DNA of 64,000 nt from Acinetobacter lwoffii (GTDB lineage: Bacteria > Pseudomonadota > Gammaproteobacteria > Pseudomonadales > Moraxellaceae): the NCBI RefSeq assembly GCF_015602705.1, contig NZ_CP059081.1:1993702-2057701 (forward strand). The letters run 5' to 3'. A program made the translations under genes and the position numbers. Below the pieces are notes generated by a model, which saw only the letters and a list, made by a program, of their open reading frames with translations, searched no databases and was not told where the DNA came from. Of this stretch, positions 28,376 to 38,100 are shown one piece after another (within the stretch, counting starts at the first letter, position 1; every line of letters starts with the position of its first letter).

Positions 28376-29797
28376 ATGTTCGTCAGCACAGAGCTAAGTT
28401 TACCTTTATCGCCAAATAAAAATCATAATTATCAAATTAAAAGCTTTAAGGATTGGGTCGACTTTTTTCAAGATACTGAAATTTCGACATATACCAAAAC
28501 TGAAAAAGCTGAATCTTATTTGAGCGATCTGATTAAAAATTTAAATATTGATACTCTCGGATGGTTAGATCAGCCCGCACAGGTTGAACAGCATCTTTTA
28601 GAACAACATCATCAAATCTGTGCCACTTTCCAGGCCTATGTCAATCGCCGTAAACAGCAGCAGCCTCGGGAATATTTTCCAACGGTTTCTCATGCTTTCG
28701 AATTCCTGGCGAAAGTTGCACCGGTCAAACTGGTCGATGGTGCCTGGTTATATTCGACCGTGCCAAACTGTAATCAGCCCGAGCTAAAAGATTTGATTTA
28801 CATCTATCTCGAAGAGCTTGGTTTAGGGCATCCGCGTGCCAATCATGTCACCATGTATCAGGACCTGTTGAGTCATTATGAGCTGAACAGTTATGCCGAG
28901 CATTTAGATGATAGTTACTACGAACAGGCTGCCGTACAGCTAGCACTAGCTTATGCCCCAGCCAAATATTTACCTTTGGTCATTGGCTTTAATCTCGGCT
29001 ATGAACAGTTACCGCTACATCTGTTAATCACCAATTATGAACTGGCTGAACTGGGTATCGATCCGCATTATTTCAATGTGCACATTACTATTGATAATGC
29101 TCACAATGGCCATGCGCAGAAATCCCTGCAAGCATTTATCCAGCATTTTAATCATGCAGAAAACCCAGAAACTTATCTGGAACTGATTAAAAAAGGCTAT
29201 GTTCTGAATGACATCGGTAAAAGTTCTTCCCAAATCATCAAGGAACTGGACATTGAACAGATGGCTTTAAAAGTTTTCCAGAACAAGGCTCTGATTGGCC
29301 AGTATATTCACAATCAGAAATGCCAGTTTAGTGGTAAGACCATCAATGACTGGTTATCCGATCCTGCCCAGATTGCCGAGTTTTTGCAGGTCATGATTGA
29401 AAAAGGCTGGATCGTAAAAGGTGCAGCAGTGGAACAAAGCCGCTTTTGGAAAATGATAGATCAACCGGAAGGTAAAATGTTTGGGGTCTTTAATGCGACT
29501 GAAAAACAGATTATTAAAGACTGGATTCAGGGGGCAGGCTTGGCAACTCGCCTGTCCTCACGTAGTGCAACCCCATCACAGGTAAAAATTGAACCTGCAA
29601 TGAGCCGTATGGACCAGCAACGCTTGAATCAGTTAAAAAGTCGCTTCATGCGCTGTGAAGGTGCGGAACAGAAAATTGATTTACTGATTCCTTATACTGC
29701 ACCGCATATGCATCATACTGAAATTGGTTTATGGGCGACTCGTCAGTTAAGCCAGTTATTATTTCCTTTTCAGACCCAGGCGATGCATTATTCCTAA
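28376..29797 (+). CDS. Haem-oxygenase-like diiron-type protein (iron-containing redox enzyme family)
   Basis: A 473-residue cytoplasmic protein. The central part (about 105-255) matches the haem-oxygenase-like fold family that includes non-haem diiron oxidases such as UndA and SznF. Candidate metal ligands are E146/E147 and H157 in LEELGLGHPRANH, E210 in GFNLGYE, and D240, H243 and H246 in ITIDNAHNGHAQKS. The C-terminal 170 residues form a second, helical region without a known motif (INDWLSDPAQIAEFLQVMIE). No biosynthetic genes sit beside it; it is monocistronic with a bidirectional terminator. The family call is by motif; substrate and reaction are unknown. Confidence 0.7.
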   Translation: MFVSTELSLPLSPNKNHNYQIKSFKDWVDFFQDTEISTYTKTEKAESYLSDLIKNLNIDTLGWLDQPAQVEQHLLEQHHQICATFQAYVNRRKQQQPREYFPTVSHAFEFLAKVAPVKLVDGAWLYSTVPNCNQPELKDLIYIYLEELGLGHPRANHVTMYQDLLSHYELNSYAEHLDDSYYEQAAVQLALAYAPAKYLPLVIGFNLGYEQLPLHLLITNYELAELGIDPHYFNVHITIDNAHNGHAQKSLQAFIQHFNHAENPETYLELIKKGYVLNDIGKSSSQIIKELDIEQMALKVFQNKALIGQYIHNQKCQFSGKTINDWLSDPAQIAEFLQVMIEKGWIVKGAAVEQSRFWKMIDQPEGKMFGVFNATEKQIIKDWIQGAGLATRLSSRSATPSQVKIEPAMSRMDQQRLNQLKSRFMRCEGAEQKIDLLIPYTAPHMHHTEIGLWATRQLSQLLFPFQTQAMHYS

Positions 29798-29820
29798 AGC
29801 ACCCCTAAGTGCCAGAAATT

Positions 29821-29853
29821 AAAAAACCGGACATTTGCAGTGTCCGGTTTTTT
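29821..29853. terminator. Bidirectional terminator
   Basis: The stem ACCGGACA / TGTCCGGT is flanked by A6 and T6, between the haem-oxygenase-like gene and the convergent flavin oxidoreductase gene. Confidence 0.92.
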
Positions 29854-29861
29854 AATAAAGA

Positions 29862-31106
29862 TTAAGCCGATTTTCGCGAGTTTAATTGTCCCTTGATCAC
29901 CGCTTTGACATTGCCTTTCAGATACTGCAAAAAGACCTTTAGTGGTGACAGCTTTGGATTAGGCTGCTTGCCTTTGGCAATTTCTTTAAACTGCGCGGCA
30001 TACCAGATGATTTCCATAATCGCCATTTTGTCGACCATTGGAATACCGGTTTTAATTTTCTCAACCGCATAACGTACATCATGCCCTGCAACCAGACGAT
30101 TGCCCAAGTCAGGTTCTACCGCAAAGGGACGTGCAATCCCGACAAAATCACAAGCACCACTGTCGAGCGCGGCATTCATGCCTTCAACTGTTCGGAATCC
30201 ACCAGTGACCATGATATGGCACTTCACTTCCTGGCGGATTTTTTCGGCAAAATCGAGGAAATAGGCTTCACGGGCAATGGTCGAGGCCTTGCGCTTGTCT
30301 GCTTTCACGCCGGCCATCGCAGGTGCTTCATAGCTACCACCTGACACTTCAATGATATCGATGCCTGCAACGTCCATCGCCTTAAAGACATAAATGACAT
30401 CTTCTTCGCTAATACCGCCACGCTGGAAATCAGCTGAATTCAGCTTGACTGAAATAATAAAATTTTCCGAAGTCGCAGCACGAACAGCCTGATAGGTTTG
30501 CAGCAAGAAACGGGTACGATTCTCAATACTACCACCCCATTGATCCTGACGCTTATTGGTCAGCGGTGACAGAAACTGGCTAATCAGATAACCATGTGCC
30601 CCATGCAACTGCACCCCCTCAAATCCTGCTTGTTCACAGATAGCAGCCGAAGTGGCAAAGCGCTGGATAATATCCAGGATTTCATCTTCACGCAATTCCC
30701 GTGGGGTTCCAAAGCTCATGGCCAAAGCCGGACTAAATGGGACTGCGGACGGTGCAACCGTTTCTTTATTCAGACCTTTGGGACACTGGCGGCCCGGATG
30801 TGACAACTGGACCAGTTGTACCATATCATGTTGTTTGCCTACGTCAGCCCAGACTTTGAGCTGCGCCAGATCACGTTCTGTTTCTACCACTACGACGCCC
30901 GGTTCATTCTTAGCACGATAATCCACCATGACATTACCCGTAATAGCACAACCCAAACCACCTTCGGCCCATGCTTCATACAACTTGAAATGCGCCTGAT
31001 TGGGTTGGCCGGCATCATTGGCCAGTGCTTCACTCATGGCACCTTTAATGATGCGGTTTTTAAAAGTGATATTGCGAATTTGAATGGAATCGGCCAATTG
31101 AGTCAT
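29862..31106 (-). CDS. NADH:flavin oxidoreductase, Old Yellow Enzyme family
   Basis: A 414-residue FMN-dependent reductase. Barrel motifs are LHGAHGYLISQFLSPLTN and RQDQWGGSIENRTRFL (FMN and substrate site), IEVSGGSYEAPAM, and FVGIARPFAVEP near the end. It lacks the 4Fe-4S and pyridine-nucleotide domains of FadH, so it is the short type, which reduces activated alkenes. The start is ATG 31106 with AGGA six bases upstream; the open frame extends 26 codons further without a ribosome site. It follows yejE by 130 bases on the same strand, but shared transcription is unproven. The physiological substrate is unknown. Confidence 0.88.
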   Translation of the reverse strand: MTQLADSIQIRNITFKNRIIKGAMSEALANDAGQPNQAHFKLYEAWAEGGLGCAITGNVMVDYRAKNEPGVVVVETERDLAQLKVWADVGKQHDMVQLVQLSHPGRQCPKGLNKETVAPSAVPFSPALAMSFGTPRELREDEILDIIQRFATSAAICEQAGFEGVQLHGAHGYLISQFLSPLTNKRQDQWGGSIENRTRFLLQTYQAVRAATSENFIISVKLNSADFQRGGISEEDVIYVFKAMDVAGIDIIEVSGGSYEAPAMAGVKADKRKASTIAREAYFLDFAEKIRQEVKCHIMVTGGFRTVEGMNAALDSGACDFVGIARPFAVEPDLGNRLVAGHDVRYAVEKIKTGIPMVDKMAIMEIIWYAAQFKEIAKGKQPNPKLSPLKVFLQYLKGNVKAVIKGQLNSRKSA

Positions 31107-31236
31107 GATCTGTCCTGATACGTTACTTTTATTTTGTACTCGTTTATAACGTAAGCCAGAACAATTGACAATCAGTCTTGTCAAATTTACACAATTTTTA
31201 TCTACTTATTTTTTCATGATTAAAGATTTTTGTGAT

Positions 31237-32247
31237 TTAGTTTCTTGGATCAAAAGCATCCCGTACCGCTTCTCCCATATAGATTAGCAAACTCAGTACA
31301 ATGGCCAAACTAAAGAATCCCGACAATGCTAGCCACGGCGCATTGAAGTTGTTTTTGGCCTGAAGCAAGAGTTCCCCGAGGGATGCCGAATCAGGTGGCA
31401 AACCATACCCTAAAAAATCCAGCGCTGTCAGTGCAGTAATATTGGCGGTTAGCATAAAAGGTAACTGTGACAGGCTAGAACCTATCACATTGGGGAGAAT
31501 ATGTTTGAACATGATCCGTCCATCACCTGCCCCGATACTTTTTGCTGCCCAGACATATTCCAGATTTCTGGCGCGCAAAAACTCAGCGCGCACCATACTC
31601 ACCAGTGTGGTCCAGCCAAATAACAGCATGATCAGAAACAGCCAGTAAATACTCGGAGTAAACAGACTGACCAGTACCATCACCATAAACAGCATCGGCA
31701 AACCGCTCCAGACTTCGAGTATGCGTTGCCCGATCAGGTCAATCCATCCACCATAATAACCCTGAATTGCCCCTGCTAAAATTCCCAACGCCGCAGAAAA
31801 CAAAGTCAGAGCAAAACCAAACAGTAATGAAATCCTTAAGCCATATAGAATCCGTACCAGAACGTCACGGCCCTGGTCATCTGTTCCCAGCCAGTTTTGC
31901 GTACTTGGGGGCGAAGGCATCGGTTCAGCCAGTTCAAAATTTGGCGTTTGATAGGAAAACGGAATGATGGGCCAGATCGCCCAGCCTTTTTCTGCAATCA
32001 GTTGCTGCACAGCCGGATCTTTATATTCTGCTTCTGTCTCAAATACCCCACCAAACGTGGTTTCCGGATAGGATTTCAGGATGGGCAGATAAAAAGCATG
32101 ATCATATTTCACCAGCAAGGGCTTATCGTTAGCAATCAGTTCTGCACCTAAGGAAATGATGAAAATAGCACTGAAAATAATAAAGCAGCTAAAGCCCAGC
32201 TTATGCTGCTTAAAACGTTGCCAGCGTACTTGCATCAAGGAAGACAT
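31237..32247 (-). CDS. yejE: Peptide ABC transporter permease, YejE type
   Basis: A 336-residue inner-membrane permease of the DppC/OppC class. TDDQGRDVLVRILYGLRISLLFG precedes the transport domain and is typical of YejE, as is the insert rich in aromatic residues between the first helix and that segment. The EAA-loop is seen as RARNLEYVWAAKSIGAGDGRIMFKHILPN-type text. It starts on the last base of yejB (TAATG overlap). It forms the second half of the permease pair. No yejF-type ATPase gene follows, so the importer needs an ATPase encoded elsewhere. Confidence 0.9.
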   Translation of the reverse strand: MSSLMQVRWQRFKQHKLGFSCFIIFSAIFIISLGAELIANDKPLLVKYDHAFYLPILKSYPETTFGGVFETEAEYKDPAVQQLIAEKGWAIWPIIPFSYQTPNFELAEPMPSPPSTQNWLGTDDQGRDVLVRILYGLRISLLFGFALTLFSAALGILAGAIQGYYGGWIDLIGQRILEVWSGLPMLFMVMVLVSLFTPSIYWLFLIMLLFGWTTLVSMVRAEFLRARNLEYVWAAKSIGAGDGRIMFKHILPNVIGSSLSQLPFMLTANITALTALDFLGYGLPPDSASLGELLLQAKNNFNAPWLALSGFFSLAIVLSLLIYMGEAVRDAFDPRN

Positions 32248-33293
32248 TATTGTGATCCTCGACGTGAACTGAAATGAATTCTTGGATCAATCAGTTGATA
32301 GAGCAAATCGCTGAGTAAACGCAGTATCAGACCGAGCAAGGTGAAAATAAACAAAGTACCAAAAATCACCGGATAGTCACGCTGGATAATCGCCTCAAAG
32401 CCTAAAACACCCAACCCATCCAGATTAAAGATAATCTCGATAAACAGGTTTCCCACAAAAAACACCCCGATCAGAACTTCAGGCAAACCTGCGATAAGCA
32501 CTAAAATGGCATTCCGGAATACATGCCGATACAGCACTGCATGTTCAGTTAAACCTTTGGCCCGCGCAGCCAAGACATATTGCTTAGTCAGCTCTTCTAC
32601 AAAGGAAAATTTGACCAGATAGGTCAAACTGGCAAATCCGCCAAGCACCATGGCCAACAGCGGCAAGGCCATATGCCAGAAATAATCCTGAATTTTCGCA
32701 AAGAATGAGAGTTCAGCAAAATTTTCAGAGCGAATTCCCTGCAAGGGAAACCAGTGCAGATAAGACCCACCAGCAAAAAATACAATGATTAAAATGGCAA
32801 AAATAAAGGCTGGAATGGCATAGCCTACTGCCAACAGTAGAGAGGTAGTCTGATCAAACAGACTGCCATGTTTTCGGGCTTTTCTAATCCCTAAAGGAAT
32901 GGAGACCAGATAAATCAGCAAGGTACTCCACAGGCCTAAAGAAAGCGATACTGGCAATTTTTCCCAGATGAGTTCAGTCACAGGTTTGTCTTTGAAAAAA
33001 CTCTGCCCCAGATCAAACTGCGCATAACGCGTTAGCATTTCCCAAAATCGAATATGCAGCGGCTGGTCAAAGCCGTACTGGATATTAATCTGCTCAAGCA
33101 TCTCCGGTGTGAGGCCTTGCTTTCCCTGATACTGCAATCCGGTATGCGCCAAACCATTGACCTGTTGCGCCTGATAAATCGCCTGCTCCACCGGACCACC
33201 GGGTGCCAGCTGGATCACCATGAAATTGATCAGCAAAATGATCAGCAAGGTTGGAATCATCAGCAACAGACGTTTGAGAATATAAGTGCTCAT
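32247..33293 (-). CDS. yejB: Peptide ABC transporter permease, YejB type
   Basis: A 348-residue inner-membrane permease of the DppB/OppB class. The N-terminus MSTYILKRLLLMIPTLLIIL is the usual first helix, followed by the Gly/Pro-rich APGGPVEQAIYQ segment and the long periplasmic stretch YGFDQPLHIRFWEML. The coupling loop is in RAKGLTEHAVLYRHVFRNA. It overlaps yejE by one base and begins 24 bases after yejA, so the three are one operon. It probably moves oligopeptides or muropeptides together with YejE. Confidence 0.92.
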   Translation of the reverse strand: MSTYILKRLLLMIPTLLIILLINFMVIQLAPGGPVEQAIYQAQQVNGLAHTGLQYQGKQGLTPEMLEQINIQYGFDQPLHIRFWEMLTRYAQFDLGQSFFKDKPVTELIWEKLPVSLSLGLWSTLLIYLVSIPLGIRKARKHGSLFDQTTSLLLAVGYAIPAFIFAILIIVFFAGGSYLHWFPLQGIRSENFAELSFFAKIQDYFWHMALPLLAMVLGGFASLTYLVKFSFVEELTKQYVLAARAKGLTEHAVLYRHVFRNAILVLIAGLPEVLIGVFFVGNLFIEIIFNLDGLGVLGFEAIIQRDYPVIFGTLFIFTLLGLILRLLSDLLYQLIDPRIHFSSRRGSQ

Positions 33294-33317
33294 GGCACTC
33301 CCTGATAGGCTTGGAGC

Positions 33318-35159
33318 TTAATGCTGTTTGAAATAATCAGCCACATGTCTGGCCTTTGCCGCATCGACCCACCAGTAATCAATCCCGGCGGAGAGTTTAG
33401 GTTTTCGTTGCGGCTGCTGATACATATTCCAGTAAGCATACCAGTATTCACCTGTACCATAAGTCAGAATATGATAATAGCCTGCGCGCAGTAAACGGTC
33501 TAATGCTCGGGTACTATTCACCAGCTGTTCACGGTTTTGAGCCTGAGTCACCTGCTGAATTATGGCATCAATGACAGGATTTCGAATGCCGGCATAATTA
33601 TAATTACCTGGCTGCGTGGCGGCCTGACTGCCCCAGAACTGTTTCTGCTCCTGCCCCGGTGTCAGGGATTGCGGCATGGTATCGACAATCATATCAAACT
33701 GATAATTCCGCAGCCGTTCATAATATTGCGCGGTTTCTACCATACGAATGCTGGCCTGAATGCCCAAGCGTTTTAAATGACGCAGATATGGCATCAGATC
33801 ACGCTGCTGTTCCGCCTGATGCAACAGGAACTCAATTTGTACCGGTTGACCCGAAGCATTAATCAACTTCCCCTGTTGATAACGATAGCCTGCCTTTAAT
33901 AGCAATTGACGGGCTTTTAACAGATTGTTCCGGTTAAAACCGGAGGCATCTGACTGAGGATATTTCCAGTCCTGCAATACAGCCTGACGTTGAACCGGAT
34001 CAAGCTGCTTTAAATGGGGTTTTAAAATATGCAGTTCTTGAACACTTTGCCGTCCATGAGATGCAAGCTCGCTATTGGAAAAAAAGCTGTTCAGGCGCTG
34101 ATATTCACCATAGAACATGGCTTTATTCAGCCATTCAAAGTCATAGGCAAAACTCAAGGCTTGGCGGAAACGGATATCGGCAAAAGGCTGACGGCGGGTA
34201 TTGAATATCAGACTCTGGGTCGGAATCGGGTTGTGATGCTGAAAGCGGTAACGCTGCACCTGTCCTTGCCGAACGGCGGGAAACTGGTAGTCTTTCACCC
34301 AGCGGTTGACCTGTTTTTCCTCATGCAAGGTAAATTGGCCCGACTTGAAAGCTTCAAACTTGATTTCAGGACTACGATAATAACGATACTTGATCCGGTC
34401 AAAATTATAACGCCCGCGATTGACCATCAAGTCTTTGCCCCAGTATCGGGGATTGCGTTTGTAGCTAATACTACGTCCAGCATCTATGTGTTCAATGACA
34501 TAAGGCCCTGAACCCAGCATCGGTTTCAGCGTCAATTCTTTAAAATTACGTTTTTGCCATTCCTGTTTAGAATAAATGGGCATCTGCGCGACAATCATCG
34601 CCATTTCCGGATTATGTCCGGATTTAAAATGCATTTTGACCTGTAAAGGTGACAGGACTTCCAGCCGGTTTAAATCAGCCAGATACATTTGCAGGCCAAA
34701 ATTGGACTGGGTCTGAAACAACTCAAAACTGTATTTGACATCTTGTGCAGTCACCGGCTGGCCATTGCTAAACCGTGCTTTGGGATTTAAATGAAAAATA
34801 ATAAAGGCAGTTTTCTTGGGGTCAAAACTGACTTTTTCCGCCAGCAAAGGATAGTACACACCGGGCTCATCCAGTGACTTGGACAGCAAACTGTCAAAAA
34901 TATAGTTGCCCCCCTCAGTGACATTGCCCTTGCCATTCATGCTGTTCAAATTATCGAAACTGCCATCAGCTGCCAGAATCAGCGTACCGCCTTTCGGTGC
35001 TTGCGGATTGGCATAAGGCAGGGATTTGGCCTGGGCATATTTCGGCTGGCTATGTAGTGCAATATATGGGGTGGCGATCAGGGCTGCCCAACTGCTACTT
35101 ACGAGCAGCGGGGCTAGCCAGATCAACCTGAAAGTTTTAAATAAATGCGCGAATCTCAT
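33318..35159 (-). CDS. yejA: Periplasmic oligopeptide-binding protein, YejA type
   Basis: A 613-residue solute-binding protein of the SBP_bac_5 family with a signal peptide (about residues 1-25, LIWLAPLLVSSSWA). The family-typical start of the mature part is YANPQAPKGGTLILAADGSFDNLNSM, and GSGPYVIEHIDAGRSISYKRNPRYWG is the second conserved block. The YejA subgroup is recognised by length and the RYYRSPEIKFEAFKSGQ segment. It starts 10 bases after the stop of the lytic transglycosylase gene. In Agrobacterium, YejABEF imports peptidoglycan fragments; here the same job is suggested by the neighbour. Confidence 0.9.
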   Translation of the reverse strand: MRFAHLFKTFRLIWLAPLLVSSSWAALIATPYIALHSQPKYAQAKSLPYANPQAPKGGTLILAADGSFDNLNSMNGKGNVTEGGNYIFDSLLSKSLDEPGVYYPLLAEKVSFDPKKTAFIIFHLNPKARFSNGQPVTAQDVKYSFELFQTQSNFGLQMYLADLNRLEVLSPLQVKMHFKSGHNPEMAMIVAQMPIYSKQEWQKRNFKELTLKPMLGSGPYVIEHIDAGRSISYKRNPRYWGKDLMVNRGRYNFDRIKYRYYRSPEIKFEAFKSGQFTLHEEKQVNRWVKDYQFPAVRQGQVQRYRFQHHNPIPTQSLIFNTRRQPFADIRFRQALSFAYDFEWLNKAMFYGEYQRLNSFFSNSELASHGRQSVQELHILKPHLKQLDPVQRQAVLQDWKYPQSDASGFNRNNLLKARQLLLKAGYRYQQGKLINASGQPVQIEFLLHQAEQQRDLMPYLRHLKRLGIQASIRMVETAQYYERLRNYQFDMIVDTMPQSLTPGQEQKQFWGSQAATQPGNYNYAGIRNPVIDAIIQQVTQAQNREQLVNSTRALDRLLRAGYYHILTYGTGEYWYAYWNMYQQPQRKPKLSAGIDYWWVDAAKARHVADYFKQH

Positions 35160-35169
35160 GATCCATTCA

Positions 35170-38100
35170 TTAATTCGGCACTTTAATCACATCACCAATA
35201 CGCAATTGTGTATTTGGTTTGAGATCATTCATTTCCGCCAGTTCATTGCTGTTCAGACCATAACGTGAAGCCAGACCGATTAAGGTATCACCGCGTTTGA
35301 CTTTATAATCTGTCACCAGTTTTGGAATCTGGAGCGTTTGACTGACACGCAATCCTGCGCGTGGACTCAGATTATTTAACTGAGCCAAGTCGGTCACGCT
35401 TATGCCTAAACGGCTGGCAATTACATTCAGGGATTCACCGGATTTTACCGTATAGGATTCAGTTGCCTTAGAAGCTACAGGCTTAGCTGCCACTTTCACG
35501 CCTTCAACTTTTTTATCTGTCGGAAAGTCACCCTCAATTTTTAAACGCTGACCAATACGCACTGTGCTATTGGTATTCAGGCCGTTCAAATCTGCCAGAT
35601 ATTGCAGTTGTAAATGATACTGACGTGCAATAGAGCTTAAGGTTTCCCCTGACTTCACCACATGCGAATCCGATTTTGTATTCTTGACCGCAGTTTCCGC
35701 GACCACTTCACTTACCGGTTCTGTCACGTCACCACTCAGTTTCAGACGCTGCCCCACTCGCAAACCTGCATTACGTGACATGCCATTCAGGCTCGCCACC
35801 TGGTCCATTGACAAATTATATCTTGCGGCAATACCGGTCAGCGTATCACCCGATTGAACCGTATAGGTTTCAGGGATTTGACTGCCGGCTGGAATCTTGA
35901 TGGTCTGACCTATACGTAAACCACTATTGGCAGACAACCCATTCAGTGCAGCCAGTTCAGAGACACTCAGCTTGCTTTGACTGGCAATGCTATACAGTGT
36001 TTCACCGCGTTTGACCTGATAGTTTTCAGTTGCAGTCTGATCGACTTTAACATTTTCAAACTTCTGTTCAGTTTTCTGGTTAGATGTTGTTAGCCCTTCA
36101 ACTTCCTGAAGTGGTACATTGATTTTCTGTCCCACCATCAGACTGCTACCGGCAGTCAGACCCGACGTTAATGATGCCAGTTCGGTATTTGAAAGCCCGT
36201 AACGATCGGCAATCAGTTTCAGATACTCACCGCGTTTCACCGTATAAGATTTGGTCTGAACCTTGGCAGTTTCAGCTTTTTTAATCTCTTCAGCTTTAGA
36301 TTTAGAGGCAACCGTTTCTTTCAGTGACAGCTTTTGCCCAACAAATAGACCGCTATTGGTACTCAGTCCATTAAAATCAGCCAGTTGTTTCACACTGAAA
36401 CCAAACTGATTCGCTACACTGGTCAGAGAATCATTGGCCTGAACGACATAAGTTTCCGGCTTTTCTTTGGCTTTACTGGCTTCCTGTACAGGTTTGGCAT
36501 CATACAGATAAATGGTGGTGCCCACATACAGTGGAGAATTTGGATCAATCTGGTTCCATTTCGCCACATCACGCCAGTTCACGCCATTTTTAGCCGCAAT
36601 CATTGCCAGATTATCACCTGGTAACACCTTATAGGTACTGCGTTTGCCTTTTGGAGCGACCACCACCACTTCAGAATCAGTCTTGACGTAATTTTTGCCC
36701 TGATTCAGCTGGGCTTCAACCGAATTCGCAGTGGTATTGTCAGCAACTTCTTTTGGATAAGAGAAGCCTTTTGTCAGTTCTTTGCCTTGCTGCTCAGCCA
36801 CAGACAGGCTGGTTTGAATGGCAGTCAGCTTGATTTTGCCATCATAAGGATCAACAATTTCTGTACCTGCCGGCGCCAATGCTTTCAGCTCTTCAACCAC
36901 TTGGGCCTGTTCTGCCGGTGTTGCGACAGGCTGCAGAATTTCATCTACAGTTTTCTGAATATCCTGTGCGATGACCGCCTGCTCAACTTGCTGACGCTCA
37001 GCTGCCGAAATCGGTGGTTCGACCTGAATCTGTTTCGCTGGCGCTGCAGGTGTTACAGCTACCGGAATACGCGGCGCACTTGGAATCGGCAAATCACTTT
37101 GTGCCGCAAAACTGGCCAAGGCAGATGAGCCTTTAGGCGTCGAAATCTTTTTCGTAGTCTGCGTTACAGTATTTGCCGTTGTCGCGGTACTTACCGCTGC
37201 TGTGACGACAGGTGGCGTACTTGCAGCTTTAGCCGGAGTCGTTGTTTTAGCAACAGTCGTTGCAGGCTGATTACTAACAACCGCTGGCGGAGTCTGTTTA
37301 GAAGGTGTAATCGTTTTGGTATTTAATTCTGGCGGTGCAGCTCTGGTGGGCACCACTGTCGTCGTATTTCGCGGCAGGCTGCTCGTGTTACTCGCCCATA
37401 AACCACCTGAACCGGATAATTTTTTTAGCTTTTCATCGACTGAAGGACTTAGGTCAGCTGGAATCAGAATACGGCGCGGACTTGCAGGATCAATATGATC
37501 ACCACGATGACCCGGGTTTAATTGATACAGTTCTGCACGGCTCAAACCGGTAATCGCTGCAATTTCATTTAAACTGGCAACACCCACTGGCACTTCACGG
37601 AAATGCGGACGGTTGGCAATCGGTGGCAAACTCACCCCATAACTGCCCGGATTTTTAATAATTTGTGCAACCGCCAGGAAACGTGGCACGTAACTCATGG
37701 TTTCTTGTGGTAGTTTCAATGACCAATAATCGGTGGGCAGACCTGCGGCTTTGTTACGGTTAATTGCCTGCTGGATACGGCCTGGGCCGGCATTATAAGA
37801 AGCGAGCGCCAATTCCCAGGAACCAAACTGGTTATACAGACTGCCTAAAAATTCATAGGCTGCACGGGTCGATTCCACTACATCACGGCGACCATCGTAT
37901 AATGAGGTCTGCTTTAAACCATAAATACGGCCGGTACTTGGAATAAATTGCCATAAACCTGCCGCCGCCGCACTACTGGTCGCAGCCGGATCATAAGAAC
38001 TTTCGATAATCGGTAACAGCGCCAACTCGGTCGGCATACCACGGCGTTCTGCTTCTTTTACCGTGTAATATAAATAACGTGATGCACGCGCACTTAAGCG

